A stretch of DNA of 64,000 nucleotides from Halomonas beimenensis (GTDB taxonomy: Bacteria; Pseudomonadota; Gammaproteobacteria; Pseudomonadales; Halomonadaceae): assembly GCF_002549795.1 (NCBI RefSeq), contig NZ_CP021435.1, positions 2,046,001 to 2,110,000 of the forward strand, given 5' to 3'. A program made the translations under genes and the position numbers. How positions within the stretch are numbered: position 1 is the stretch's first letter; each line of letters starts with the position of its first letter. Of the stretch, positions 1-10,200 are shown one piece after another. A model generated the notes under the pieces. The model was not told the origin of the DNA and ran no database searches. It saw only the letters and a program-made list of their open reading frames with translations.

Positions 1-225
1 CGCAGCGCCCTGTCGCGCCAGGGTCTGTTCGGCAGCCGGCCGGTCTGGGTGGCGATCGGCCTGGCGGTGGCGATACAGCTCGCCTGGACCTATGTGCCCG
101 TCCTGCAGCGGCTGTTCGGCGCCGCGGGCCTTGCCCCGTCCCACTGGGCGGCGATCCTGGCCACCGCCGCGGTCCTGATGCTGGTCGTCGAGGCGGAGAA
201 GGCGCTGCTGCGCCGCCGGGGCTGA
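1..225 (+). CDS. Cation-transporting P-type ATPase, C-terminal end (partial)
   Basis: The frame is open from base 1 and closes at the TGA at 223-225, so only the last 74 residues are visible. They contain two hydrophobic helices (about residues 15-28 and 49-63) joined by the segment WTYVPVLQRLF, and end in a short basic tail, EKALLRRRG. A helix ending in W-T-Y-V-P, a short amphipathic linker and a last helix followed by E-x-E-K is how the membrane domain of Ca2+/Mg2+-type P2 ATPases usually closes. The phosphorylation and nucleotide-binding domains would lie upstream of the window, so the ion cannot be named. The gene converges on hrpB with only 15 bases between the stop codons. The family call is inferred from the tail alone. 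Confidence 0.6.
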   Translation, partial: RSALSRQGLFGSRPVWVAIGLAVAIQLAWTYVPVLQRLFGAAGLAPSHWAAILATAAVLMLVVEAEKALLRRRG

Positions 226-240
226 CCGGCGCCGGGTCCT

Positions 241-2694
241 TCACCGCTTGCGCTTGGTGCGCGCGGTGGCCTCGGCCGACCAGGGGTCCTCCGGCCAGGG
301 ATGCTTGGGATAGCGACCCCGCATGTCCTTGCGCACCTCCGGGTAGCCGTTGTCCCAGAAGCTCGCCAGGTCCGCCGTGACCTGCAGGGGCCGCCGGGCC
401 GGCGACAGCAGGTGCAGCAGCGGCGCCACCCGCCCGTCCACCAGCCGCGGCGCCTCCCGCCAGCCGAACACCTCCTGGAGCTTGACCGCCAGCACCGGCG
501 TCCCGTCCCGGTAGTCCAGCCGGATCCGCGAGCCGCTGGGCACCTCGAGGTGCGTCGGCGCCAGCTCGTCGAGGCGGGTGCGCAACGACCAGTCCAGGCG
601 GTCGAGCAGGATGCGCGACAGCGGCAGACGCTCCACCTCGTCGAGCCGGCTCAGCCCCGCGAGGTAGGGGCCGAGCCAGGCGTCCAGGTCGTCGAGCAGC
701 GCCGCCTCGGACCAGTCCGGCCAGGGCTCGCCGAGCTCGCGGCGCAGCAGCGCCACCCGGGCGCGCAGCTGCTCGGCCTCCGGGTCCGGCGGCAGGCCCC
801 GCCGGCGCAGCGCCTCGAGCAGGGCCCGGCGCACCGCCTCGGGGGGCAGGTCGGTCAGGGGACGACGCTCGAGCACCACCGCGCCCAGCCCCCGGCGCCG
901 CTCGCCGACCAGGCGCCCCGCCGACTCGGACCACTCCAGGTGCTCCCGCCACTCGCCGGCCTCGGCATGCAGCGCCGGCAGTCGCGCGGGATCCAGGGCC
1001 GCGGCGCGGAAGATACGCCCGCCCCCGCCCCCGCCCTCGCCGTCGAGGGCCACCGCCACCAGCAGCTCGGCATGGCCCAGCGGATGCTCGTCCGGCAGGC
1101 TCGCCCGGCCCCCCCCGGCCAGCCGGAAGCGTCCCGGCTCGAGACGCTGGGCGATGCGTTCGGGCCAGGCCAGGGCCAGCAGCTCGCCGAGGGGCTCGAG
1201 GCTCGACGCCTCGAGCCGGCAACCCATCCGGTCGGCCAGGCGCCGGGCGTCGCGTCGCCAGGCCCGATGCTCGCCGGGGGCGGCGAAGCGGCGCTCGAGC
1301 GCCGCCGCCAGGTCGCGCTCGTCGTCGCCGTCGCCGCCCTCGACCAGGGCGGCCAGGCCGCAGGCCAGGCCCCGCGCCTCGAGCTCGCCGGCCCGCGTCA
1401 GCATCACCGCCAGGCGCGGATGGACGGGCCAGCGGGCACAGGCCCGACCCAGCGCGGTCAGGCGGTGCGTCTCGTCCAGGATCCCGAGGCGGATCAGCAG
1501 GTCCCGACCGGCGGACAGCGCCCCCGCCGGGGGAGGCGTGACCCAGGTCAGGGCGTCGGGCTCGGCGATGCCCCAGCGGGCCAGCTCGAAGGCCAGCGGC
1601 GACAGGTCCCCCTGGCGGATCTCCGGCTCGCGATCCGGGGCCAGGGGCTGCTCCTCGGCCCAGAGGCGATAGCAGACCCCGGGGCCCAATCGGCCGGCCC
1701 GTCCGCGGCGCTGATCGGCGCTGGCCCGGTTGACGCGGCGGGTCTCCAGCCGGGTCAGGCCGGAACGCGGCTGGAACACCGGCAGGCGCTCGCGGCCGGC
1801 GTCGATGACCAGGCGCACCCCGGGCACGGTGACGCTGGACTCGGCGATGGCGGTGGCCAGCACCACTCGCCGTCGCCCCTCGGGCGCCGGGGCGAGTGCC
1901 CGGCGCTGTGCCTCCAGCGGCAGCCGACCATGGAGCTCGCCGACCGCCACGTCCGGGAGTCGCTCCGCCAGCGCGCGGCCCAGACGGCGGATCTCGCCGA
2001 CCCCGGGCAGGATCACCAGGGCATCGCCGGCATCGGCGGCCAGAGCCTCGGCGACCACCGCCGCCTGGTGCCGAACCGGGTCCTCCCTGGCATGGGCCGG
2101 CCGATATCGGGTCTCGACGGGGTACTGGCGGCCGGGACAGTCGATCACCGGCGTGGCCTCGCCGAGCGCCGCGGTCAGCGTGGCGACGTCGAGGGTCGCC
2201 GACATCACCAGCAGGCGCAGGTCGTCGCGGACCGACTGGGCGTCCAGGGCCAGCGCCAGCCCCAGGTCGGCCTCGAGGCTGCGTTCGTGGAACTCGTCGA
2301 AGATCACCCCGGCCACGTCCTCGAGCAGGGGATCGTCCTGGAGCATCCGGGTCAGCACCCCCTGGGTCACCACCTCGAGCCGGGTGGCCGGCCCCACCCG
2401 CGACTCGCCACGCATCCGGTAACCCACGGTCTCCCCCACCGCCTCGCCCAGCAACTCGGCCATGTGCCCCGCCGCCAGCCGGGCGGCGACCCGGCGCGGC
2501 TCCAGCAGCAGCAATCGCCGGCCCCGGCACCAGTCGGCCTCGAGCAGGTCCAGGGGCACCCGGGTGGTCTTGCCGGCACCGGGCTCGGCCACCAGCAGGA
2601 CACGGGCATGCGCCGCCAGGGCGGCGCGGATGTCGGCCAGGCGCTCCTGGATGGGCAAGGACGCGGGCGGCGCGTCGTCAACGCTTGTCTTCAT
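241..2694 (-). CDS. hrpB: ATP-dependent RNA helicase HrpB
   Basis: An 817-residue DEAH-type (SF2) helicase at the normal length for HrpB. The Walker A motif AEPGAGKTT is at residues 36-44. The family-specific DEFH box (FDEFHERS) is at about 134-137, and the SAT motif at about 166-168. The helicase C-terminal domain (ESSVTVPGVR, QRRGRAGR) and the HrpB-specific C-terminal region (ending near HPWPEDPW) follow. HrpB is a cytoplasmic RNA helicase of unsettled cellular role in gammaproteobacteria. The start at 2694 places MKTSVDD ahead of the helicase core; upstream on the minus strand is a weak purine-rich stretch (GAGCGAGCGA). The gene stands alone, is convergent with the ATPase fragment, and faces away from the purine permease. 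Confidence 0.95.
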   Translation of the reverse strand: MKTSVDDAPPASLPIQERLADIRAALAAHARVLLVAEPGAGKTTRVPLDLLEADWCRGRRLLLLEPRRVAARLAAGHMAELLGEAVGETVGYRMRGESRVGPATRLEVVTQGVLTRMLQDDPLLEDVAGVIFDEFHERSLEADLGLALALDAQSVRDDLRLLVMSATLDVATLTAALGEATPVIDCPGRQYPVETRYRPAHAREDPVRHQAAVVAEALAADAGDALVILPGVGEIRRLGRALAERLPDVAVGELHGRLPLEAQRRALAPAPEGRRRVVLATAIAESSVTVPGVRLVIDAGRERLPVFQPRSGLTRLETRRVNRASADQRRGRAGRLGPGVCYRLWAEEQPLAPDREPEIRQGDLSPLAFELARWGIAEPDALTWVTPPPAGALSAGRDLLIRLGILDETHRLTALGRACARWPVHPRLAVMLTRAGELEARGLACGLAALVEGGDGDDERDLAAALERRFAAPGEHRAWRRDARRLADRMGCRLEASSLEPLGELLALAWPERIAQRLEPGRFRLAGGGRASLPDEHPLGHAELLVAVALDGEGGGGGGRIFRAAALDPARLPALHAEAGEWREHLEWSESAGRLVGERRRGLGAVVLERRPLTDLPPEAVRRALLEALRRRGLPPDPEAEQLRARVALLRRELGEPWPDWSEAALLDDLDAWLGPYLAGLSRLDEVERLPLSRILLDRLDWSLRTRLDELAPTHLEVPSGSRIRLDYRDGTPVLAVKLQEVFGWREAPRLVDGRVAPLLHLLSPARRPLQVTADLASFWDNGYPEVRKDMRGRYPKHPWPEDPWSAEATARTKRKR

Positions 2695-2829
2695 TCGCTC
2701 GCTCTCTCGAAAGTCGCGCCACGCTCGGCTCCATCGGCCGATCCATGGAGTCCATGCTTCGTTGAATGCCGATACAAGGCGGCCGCTTGCCCGGCCTCTG
2801 TGCCGGGACTAGCCTTGGCTTCGACCATC

Positions 2830-2845
2830 TTGACCGAAAGGTCAG
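2830..2845. promoter_or_regulatory. RutR-type palindromic operator upstream of the NCS2 permease
   Basis: The sequence TTGACCGAAAGGTCAG contains the perfect inverted repeat TGACC-N4-GGTCA. It matches the E. coli RutR consensus TTGACCANNTGGTCAA at 11 of 14 defined positions. It lies 48 bases before the preferred permease start at 2894. A closer match lies in front of xdhA at 5046-5061, and the gene between the two sites encodes a RutR-like TetR protein. Binding is inferred. Confidence 0.65.
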
Positions 2846-2893
2846 GAAATGACACCTTCCACCTACCGCCCACAACAACAACAGGGTTCAATC

Positions 2894-4267
2894 ATGCAAG
2901 AGACAACCACCCGCACCGCCGGGGAGCTTCGCTCGGACACCCCTCGCCAGGAGGGCCTGCCGCTCCTCGACCAATGGTTCGGCGTCAGCCGCCGCGGCTC
3001 GACGCTGAAGACCGAGATCCTGGCCGGCATCGCCACCTTCCTGGCCGGCATGTACATCATCGTGGTCAACCCCGCCGTCCTCAGCGACGCCGGCATCCCC
3101 TTCTCCGCCGCCCTCTCCGCCACGGTGCTGATCAGTTTCATGAGCAGCCTGGCGATGGGCCTCTATGCCCGCAACCCCATCCTGGTGGCGCCGGGCATGG
3201 GCATGAACGCGCTCTTCACCTACACCCTGGTGCTGGGCGCCGGACTGACCTGGGAGGTGGCGCTGGGCTGCGTCTTCTGGTCGGGGGTAATGTTCGCCGT
3301 GCTGGCGCTGTTCAACGTGCGTCGCGCGATCATCGAGGCCATCCCGCCGTCGCTGCGCTACGCCATCACCTGCGGCATCGGGCTGTTCATCACCTTCATC
3401 GGGCTGCAGAACGCCGGCTTCATCGTCGGCAGCGACGCCACCCTGGTGTCGCTCGGCGCCATGGACGCCAGCCTGGCGACCTTCTTCGTCGGTCTGGTGG
3501 CCACCGCGGTGTTCGTCATCCTGCGCTTCAACGGCGCCCTGATCATGGGCATCGCCCTGACCACCCTGCTGGCCGCCCCCATGGGTCGGCTGTGGGGCGA
3601 GGAGGTGATGGTGGCCTGGAACGGCCTGGCCGCCTGGCCGGACTTCGGGGCCGTCATGCACGTGGACATCGTCGGCGCGCTGAAGGTGGCCTACCTGCCC
3701 TTCATCTTCGTGATGCTGTTCACCAACTTCTTCGACGCCCTGTCCTGCTTCATGGCGCTCTCCGAGTCCGCCGACCTCAAGGACGAGAACGGCAATCCCC
3801 GCAACCTCAAGCGCTCCATGACCGTGGACGCCTTCGCCTCCATGATCGCCGCCCCCCTGGGAACCAGCGCCGCCCAGACCTTCATCGAGTCCGGCGCCGG
3901 CGTCGCCCAGGGCGGTCGTACCGGCCTGGTGGCGGTGACCATCGCCCTGCTGTTCCTGCCCTTCCTGTTCCTGTCGCCGCTGCTGTCCCTGGTGCCCGGC
4001 ATCGCCACCGCCCCGGCCCTGGTGCTGGTGGGCCTGTTCATGATGGCGCCCATCGGCAAGATCGACTGGAACCACTTCGACCAGGCCTTCCCGGCCTTCC
4101 TGGCCATCATCCTGATGCCGCTGACCTACTCCATCACCCTGGGGATCGCCTTCGGCTTCATGAGCTTCGTGCTGATCAAGGCGCTGACCGGTCGCCTGGC
4201 CGAGATCAAGCCCGCCATGTGGGTCAGTGCGGCACTGTCGGTGCTGATGCTGCTCACCGCTCAGTGA
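2894..4267 (+). CDS. NCS2-family purine base permease (AzgA/GhxP-like)
   Basis: A polytopic inner-membrane protein of 457 residues with about 12-14 hydrophobic segments. Family signatures are GMGMNALFTYT near residue 95, TNFFDALSCF in the middle, and the motif SAAQTFIESGAGVAQGGRTG that marks AzgA-type NCS2 carriers. These import adenine, guanine or hypoxanthine with protons. I chose the ATG at 2894 because it gives the usual family length and leaves the operator at 2830-2845 in the untranslated leader. An in-frame ATG at 2849 would add 15 polar residues and put the operator across its ribosome binding site. The stop overlaps the end of the convergent tetR gene by 14 bases. Neighbouring xanthine dehydrogenase and guanine deaminase genes support a purine substrate; the exact base is not decidable here. 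Confidence 0.88.
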   Translation: MQETTTRTAGELRSDTPRQEGLPLLDQWFGVSRRGSTLKTEILAGIATFLAGMYIIVVNPAVLSDAGIPFSAALSATVLISFMSSLAMGLYARNPILVAPGMGMNALFTYTLVLGAGLTWEVALGCVFWSGVMFAVLALFNVRRAIIEAIPPSLRYAITCGIGLFITFIGLQNAGFIVGSDATLVSLGAMDASLATFFVGLVATAVFVILRFNGALIMGIALTTLLAAPMGRLWGEEVMVAWNGLAAWPDFGAVMHVDIVGALKVAYLPFIFVMLFTNFFDALSCFMALSESADLKDENGNPRNLKRSMTVDAFASMIAAPLGTSAAQTFIESGAGVAQGGRTGLVAVTIALLFLPFLFLSPLLSLVPGIATAPALVLVGLFMMAPIGKIDWNHFDQAFPAFLAIILMPLTYSITLGIAFGFMSFVLIKALTGRLAEIKPAMWVSAALSVLMLLTAQ

Positions 4268-4937
4268 GGGTCGCCGAATCCTCGGCACGGGCCGCGGGGT
4301 GCTTCACCCCGCAGCCCTTGATCACCACCCGGGTCAGGAACTCGGTGATCTCCTCCAGGTCCTGGTCGCTGAGCGCGTCGCGCCCGGTGATGCCCAGCAC
4401 CTGGGCCTCGAAGTCGGCGTAGTGCTGGGTGGTGGACCAGATCAGGAAGATCAGCCAGACCGGGTCGACCGGATCCATCAGGCCCCGATCGGCCCACTCC
4501 CGGAACACCGCCGCCCGGCTCTCCACCCAGTCGCGCAGCTCGCCCTTCAGGTAGTCCTGGAGGAAGGGCGCCCCGCCGAGGATCTCGCTGGCGAACAGTC
4601 GCGAGCCCTCCGGATGGGTCCTCGAGAGCTGCATCTTGGAGCGGATGAAGGCCGAGAGCACCTCGGCCGGATCGTCCTCGGGCGAGATGTCGTCGAGCAT
4701 GGCGTTCCAGCGCTCCATCATCCGCTCGAGCAGCCGCACGTAGAGCTTGCGCTTGCTGCCCATGTAGTAGAGGACGTTGGACTTGGGCAGGCCCGCCTGC
4801 TCGGCGATCTCCTGCAGGCTGGCCCCGCGATAGCCATGGCGGGCGAAGACCCGCTCGGCCGCCGCCAGGATCGCCCGCTCGTTGCGCCGGCGGATGGCGC
4901 CCCCTTCCTGTTCGCTGGTGTTGTCTACCTTGGCCAT
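4254..4937 (-). CDS. TetR-family transcriptional regulator, RutR-like
   Basis: This is a 227-residue TetR repressor. The N-terminal helix-turn-helix (residues about 20-66) includes LQEIAEQAGLPKSNVLYYMG. The C-terminal ligand domain carries SRLFASEILGGAP and STTQHYADFEAQVLGITG, which closely resemble the corresponding parts of E. coli RutR, the uracil/thymine-sensing repressor of pyrimidine catabolism. Here it sits between a purine permease and the xdhABC genes and is divergent from xdhA. A near-perfect RutR-type palindrome lies in the shared intergenic region and a second one precedes the permease. The inference is a repressor of both units, and of itself, that senses a pyrimidine or purine base. 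The effector is unknown. It could be orthologous to RutR or a paralogue that has switched to purines. Confidence 0.85.
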   Translation of the reverse strand: MAKVDNTSEQEGGAIRRRNERAILAAAERVFARHGYRGASLQEIAEQAGLPKSNVLYYMGSKRKLYVRLLERMMERWNAMLDDISPEDDPAEVLSAFIRSKMQLSRTHPEGSRLFASEILGGAPFLQDYLKGELRDWVESRAAVFREWADRGLMDPVDPVWLIFLIWSTTQHYADFEAQVLGITGRDALSDQDLEEITEFLTRVVIKGCGVKHPAARAEDSATLTER

Positions 4938-5036
4938 GGGCCCTCGCTGTTCGAACCGGTCATGGGGCGAAAGCTTGCCTGAGAGGCCGGTGCCAAGGCA
5001 ATTCGGCGGTCCGCCGAAAAAAAGTGCCGACAGCGC

Positions 5037-5065
5037 TTGCGAAAGCTGACCACATGGTCAAGAAT
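5037..5065 (+). promoter_or_regulatory. Probable sigma-70 promoter of xdhABC
   Basis: TTGCGA (5037-5042), a 17-base spacer and AAGAAT (5060-5065) form a moderate -35/-10 pair about 50 bases before the xdhA start. The RutR-type palindrome lies in the spacer and reaches into the -10 box, a classic repressor geometry. The promoter is read by eye. Confidence 0.45.
5046..5061. promoter_or_regulatory. RutR-type palindromic operator between tetR and xdhA
   Basis: CTGACCACATGGTCAA matches the E. coli RutR consensus TTGACCANNTGGTCAA at 13 of 14 defined positions and contains the perfect repeat TGACCA-N2-TGGTCA. It lies between the divergent RutR-like regulator and xdhA, within the likely xdhA promoter. 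Confidence 0.8.
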
Positions 5066-5114
5066 CAGATCATCCCTTGCCAATCGGCTGACACAACCAC
5101 AATCGGAGCCGGCC

Positions 5115-6588
<1,474 letters not shown>

Positions 6589-6605
<17 letters not shown>

Positions 6606-9033
6606 ACTCGACCTGCCCCGCGACGAGACCCGGCGCAACCAGGGTGACGCGCCCCTGGCCCGCGAGACCGTCGACCCCCAGGGCGGCGCGGGCACCTCCC
6701 GGGCCCACGAGAGTGCCGTCAAGCACGTGACCGGCCGCGCCGCCTATATCGACGACATCCCGAGCCCCGCCGGCACCCTGCACCTGGCGCTGGGCCTGTC
6801 GCCGGTGGCCCATGGCCGCCTGACCCGCCTGGACCTGGAGAAGGTCAAGGCCGCCCCGGGGGTGGTGGACGTCGTCACCCTGGCCGACGTCCCCGGCCAC
6901 ACCGACATCGGCCCGGTCTTCCCCGGCGACCCGATCTTCGCCGACGACGAGATCAGCTACCTGGGCCAGTGCCTGTTCGCCGTCGCCGCCGAGAGCCACA
7001 AGGCCGCCCGCCTGGCCGTCGAGGAAGCCGTGGTCGAGATCGACGAGCAGACGGCCTCCCTGGATCCGGTCGCCGCCGCCGAGCGCGAGGACTTCGTGCG
7101 GCCCACTCACGTCCACGAGCGCGGCGACTGGCAGCAGGCCCTCGCCGGTGCCCCTCACGTGCTGGAGGGTGAGCAGTTCGTCGGCGGCCAGGAGCACTTC
7201 TACCTGGAGGGCCAGGCCTGCCTGGTGCTGCCCACCGAGGACGAGGGGGTGATGGTCTACACCTCCAACCAGCATCCCAGCGAGACCCAGAAGCTGGTCG
7301 CCGAGGTGCTGGGCATCCCCTTCCATGCGGTGACCATGGAGATGCGCCGCATGGGCGGCGGCTTCGGCGGCAAGGAGACCCAGGCCTCTCCCTGAGCCTG
7401 CATCGCCGCCCTGGTCGCCCGGCGCACCGGCCGGGCCGCCAAGATCCGCCTGCCCCGAGCCGAGGACAGCCGCGCCACCGGCAAGCGCCACCCCTTCCAC
7501 AACCGCTATCGGCTGGGCTTCGACGACCAGGGCGTGCTGGCCGGCGGCGAGATCACGGTGATCGGCGACTGCGGCTATTCCCCGGACCTGTCCGACGCCA
7601 TCGTCGACCGGGCCATGTTCCATTCCGACAACGCCTACTCGCTGGGCGACGCCCGGGTCACCGGCCAGCGGGCCAGGACCCACAAGGCCTCCAACACCGC
7701 CTTCCGCGGCTTCGGCGGCCCCCAGGGGATGATGATCATCGAGCGGGCCATGGACGACATCGCCCGTCACCTGGGCGAGGATCCGCTGACCATCCGCAAG
7801 CGCAACCTCTACCGGCAGGGCCGCGACGTGACCCATTACGGCCAGCGGGTCGAGCAGCTCGGCCTGCTCCACGACCTCGTCGCCCAGCTCGAGGCCAGCA
7901 GCGACTACTGGGGCCGTCGCCGCGAGATCGCCGCCTTCAACGCCCAAAGCCCGATCGTCAAGAAGGGCCTGGCGCTGACCCCGGTGAAGTTCGGCATCTC
8001 CTTCACCGTCCAGCACCTCAACCAGGCCGGCGCCCTGCTGCTCGTCTATACCGACGGCAGCGTGATGATCAACCACGGCGGCACCGAGATGGGCCAGGGC
8101 CTGCACACCAAGGTGTGCCAGGTGGTCGCCCGGGAGCTGGGCCTCGACCTGGAGCGGGTGCGCATCAGCGCCACCCGCACCGACAAGGTGCCCAACACCT
8201 CGCCCACCGCCGCCTCCAGCGGCGCCGACCTCAACGGCCAGGCGGCTCGGGACGCCGCCTGCAAGCTGCGCGAGCGGCTCTTCGACTTCGCCGCCGCCCA
8301 CTTCGACCGCGAGGCCGGCGGGCTCGACCGCGAGAGCATGCGCCTCGAGGATGGCCACCTGGTGGCCGGCATCGGCGAGGCCGAGCGACGCATCCCCTGG
8401 GGGGAGCTGGTCCAGGCCGCCTACATGGGGCGGGTCTCGCTGTCCGAGAAGGGCTTCTACGCCACCCCGCTGATCCACTACGATCGCGCCACCGGCCGCG
8501 GCCGGCCCTTCTACTACTACGCCCACGGCGCCGCCGTGGCCGAGGTGGAGGTCGACACCCTGTCCGGCGAGTACCGGGTCAGCCGGGCCGACATCCTCCA
8601 CGACGTCGGCGACTCCCTGAACCCGGCCATCGACATCGGCCAGATCGAGGGCGGCTTCATCCAGGGCATGGGCTGGCTGACCAGCGAGGAACTGGTGTGG
8701 AACGACGCCGGCCGCCTGGTCTCGGACGGCCCCGCCACCTACAAGATCCCGGCCTTCGGCGACCTGCCCGAGACCTTCAACGTCGCGCTGCTCCAGGGCC
8801 ACCCCAACTCCCAGGCCAGCATCTACCGCTCCAAGGCGGTGGGCGAGCCGCCCTTCATGCTGGCGATCTCGGTGTGGTCGGCGCTGCGCGACGCCCTGGC
8901 GAGCCTCGCCGACTACCGGCTCAGCCCGGCGCTGGACACCCCGGCCACCCCCGAGCGGGTGCTGATGGCCGCCGAGGCCCTGCGCCAGGCTCATGACGCG
9001 CCGACGACGAGGCCCGACCATGCGCCGGCCTGA
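6589..9033 (+). pseudogene. xdhB: Xanthine dehydrogenase large (molybdopterin) subunit, interrupted by in-frame TGA
   Basis: The frame from ATG 6589 to the stop at 9031-9033 would encode 814 positions, normal for XdhB, but a TGA at 7393-7395 ends translation after 268 residues. Homology resumes in the same frame immediately afterwards (ACIAALVARRTGRAAKIRL), with no frameshift or deletion. Molybdopterin-binding motifs lie on both sides: MGGGFGGKETQ before the stop, and AFRGFGGPQG, EMGQGLHTKV and the catalytic-Glu motif VGEPPF after it. In relatives this position is often Trp (family recollection), so a single TGG-to-TGA change explains it. Downstream the frame has stayed open for 545 codons, so the lesion is recent, or is a sequencing error. 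Without readthrough the product lacks the active site. It overlaps xdhA and xdhC. Confidence 0.88.
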
Positions 9034-9886
9034 GCCCTGGCACGGGGCCCTGGACCGCCTGCAGCGCCAGGCCCGGCCCCATGCGCTGGCCAGCGTGGTG
9101 GGGGTGGCGGGTTCCACGCCCCGCGAGCCCGGCGCCAAGATGGTGATCACCGAGGACGCCGTTCACGACACCCTGGGCGGCGGCACCTTCGAGTGGCAGG
9201 TCATCGAGGCGGGCCGGGAGGCGCTGGCCGCAGGCCAGGCCGGCACCCGGCTGGAGGCCTTCCCCCTGGGCGGGCGCTCCGGCCAGTGCTGCGGCGGCTA
9301 CGTCCACGTGCTGATCGAGCTGTTCGCCGGCGCCGAGATGACGGTGGCGCTGTTCGGCGCCGGCCATGTGGGCCAGGCCCTGGTCGAGGTGCTCGCCCCC
9401 CTGCCCTGGCGCATCCTGTGGTTCGACAGCCGGGAGGACGCCTTCCCGGACGGCGGGGCCGACCGCGAGCGCCTGCATCACCGGCGCTTCGTCATGGGGC
9501 CCGAGGGCCCGGACGTGGCCGCCGCGGTGGCCTCGCTGCCGCCGGGCTGTCATGCCCTGGTGATGACCCACGACCACGCCGAGGATCGCGCCCTGGTGGA
9601 CGCCCTGCTGCGGCGCGGCGACTGCGCCTCGATCGGCCTGATCGGCTCGGACAGCAAGTGGGCGAGCTTCCGCCGTCGGCTGGCGGATGCCGGCCACGGG
9701 GAGGCGGCGCTGGCAACGGTGCGCTGCCCCATCGGCGTGCCCGGCGCCCACGGCAAGCGGCCCTACGAGATCGCCCTGTCGGTGGCCGCCGAGCTGCTGA
9801 CCCTGGCGCCGGCGCCCGAACGGGCCGAGCGCCGCGGCGTGGCCCCGGAGGCCCTGCGCGAGACCTTTTCCCCTTCACGCGACTAG
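9020..9886 (+). CDS. xdhC: Xanthine dehydrogenase accessory protein XdhC
   Basis: A 288-residue molybdenum-cofactor chaperone/sulfuration factor required to insert sulfurated cofactor into XdhB. The N-terminal XdhC/CoxI domain has STPREPGAKM and GGRSGQCCGGYVHVL. The C-terminal Rossmann domain has LFGAGHVGQALVEVL and the segment VMTHDHAEDRALV followed by IGLIGSDSKWASFRRRL, all typical of XdhC. The ATG at 9020 has a GACGAGG box upstream and overlaps the end of xdhB by 14 bases; an ATG at 8993 would add nine arginine-rich residues and is less likely. It is the third gene of the xdhABC operon. Its intact state, next to a broken xdhB, argues that the xdhB lesion is new or an artefact. Confidence 0.93.
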   Translation: MRRPEPWHGALDRLQRQARPHALASVVGVAGSTPREPGAKMVITEDAVHDTLGGGTFEWQVIEAGREALAAGQAGTRLEAFPLGGRSGQCCGGYVHVLIELFAGAEMTVALFGAGHVGQALVEVLAPLPWRILWFDSREDAFPDGGADRERLHHRRFVMGPEGPDVAAAVASLPPGCHALVMTHDHAEDRALVDALLRRGDCASIGLIGSDSKWASFRRRLADAGHGEAALATVRCPIGVPGAHGKRPYEIALSVAAELLTLAPAPERAERRGVAPEALRETFSPSRD

Positions 9887-9925
9887 TCGCATTTTTCAAA
9901 CCGCTGCAAAGGAGATGGGCTTTCC

Positions 9926-10140
9926 CGGCGACAAGCCTCCGCGAGGGCGCTGTAGCCCCTTCCCTGGGCGCTACTTTTGCCCTGCGGCGCTAAAGCATCC
10001 TGCGCCGCTTGCAGGGCCTGGGTTGGCCATCCGTGGCCAACCCGCTCGGCGGGAAGAACATTCACTGGATGTTCTTAGCTTTCCGCCTCGCCCATGGCAA
10101 AAGCCCCTCGCTACGCCTTATCCCCGGCGCTCATCTCGCG
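9926..10140 (+). repeat. Dispersed structured intergenic repeat, copy 1
   Basis: This fills most of the 314-base gap between xdhC and guaD and is clearly related to the stretch at 61874-62060 in the same orientation. Shared blocks include GGCGACAAGCCT, GCCCTGCGGCGCT, TCCTGCGCCGCTTGCAGG, GGCCATCC, TGGCCA and TCCCCGGCGC. Two hairpins are evident: GGGTTGGCCA/TGGCCAACCC with a TCCG loop (10020-10043), and AAGAACAT/ATGTTCTT (10054-10076). No open frame is conserved between the copies. It may be a non-autonomous mobile repeat or a structured RNA. Confidence 0.75.
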
Positions 10141-10200
10141 CGGCTTTTGATAACGAGGATGACTGAGCGTCGGCCATGCCGGCGCCCATAGGAGAGCCCC

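Noticed and set aside
2888-4288. A 466-codon minus-strand frame opposite the NCS2 permease
   Set aside because: Composition is Gly/Gln/His/Glu-rich and without structure; the plus strand encodes a clear membrane protein.
301-4422. A 1373-codon open frame on the plus strand across hrpB and the permease gene
   Set aside because: It is antisense to hrpB and out of frame with the permease. It has the Arg/Pro/Gln-rich composition of shadow frames in high-GC DNA and no recognisable domain.
7393-7395. TGA in xdhB as a selenocysteine codon
   Set aside because: XdhB enzymes are not known to use selenocysteine in the chain, the position is not catalytic, relatives are recalled to have Trp here, and I see no convincing SECIS-like hairpin directly downstream.
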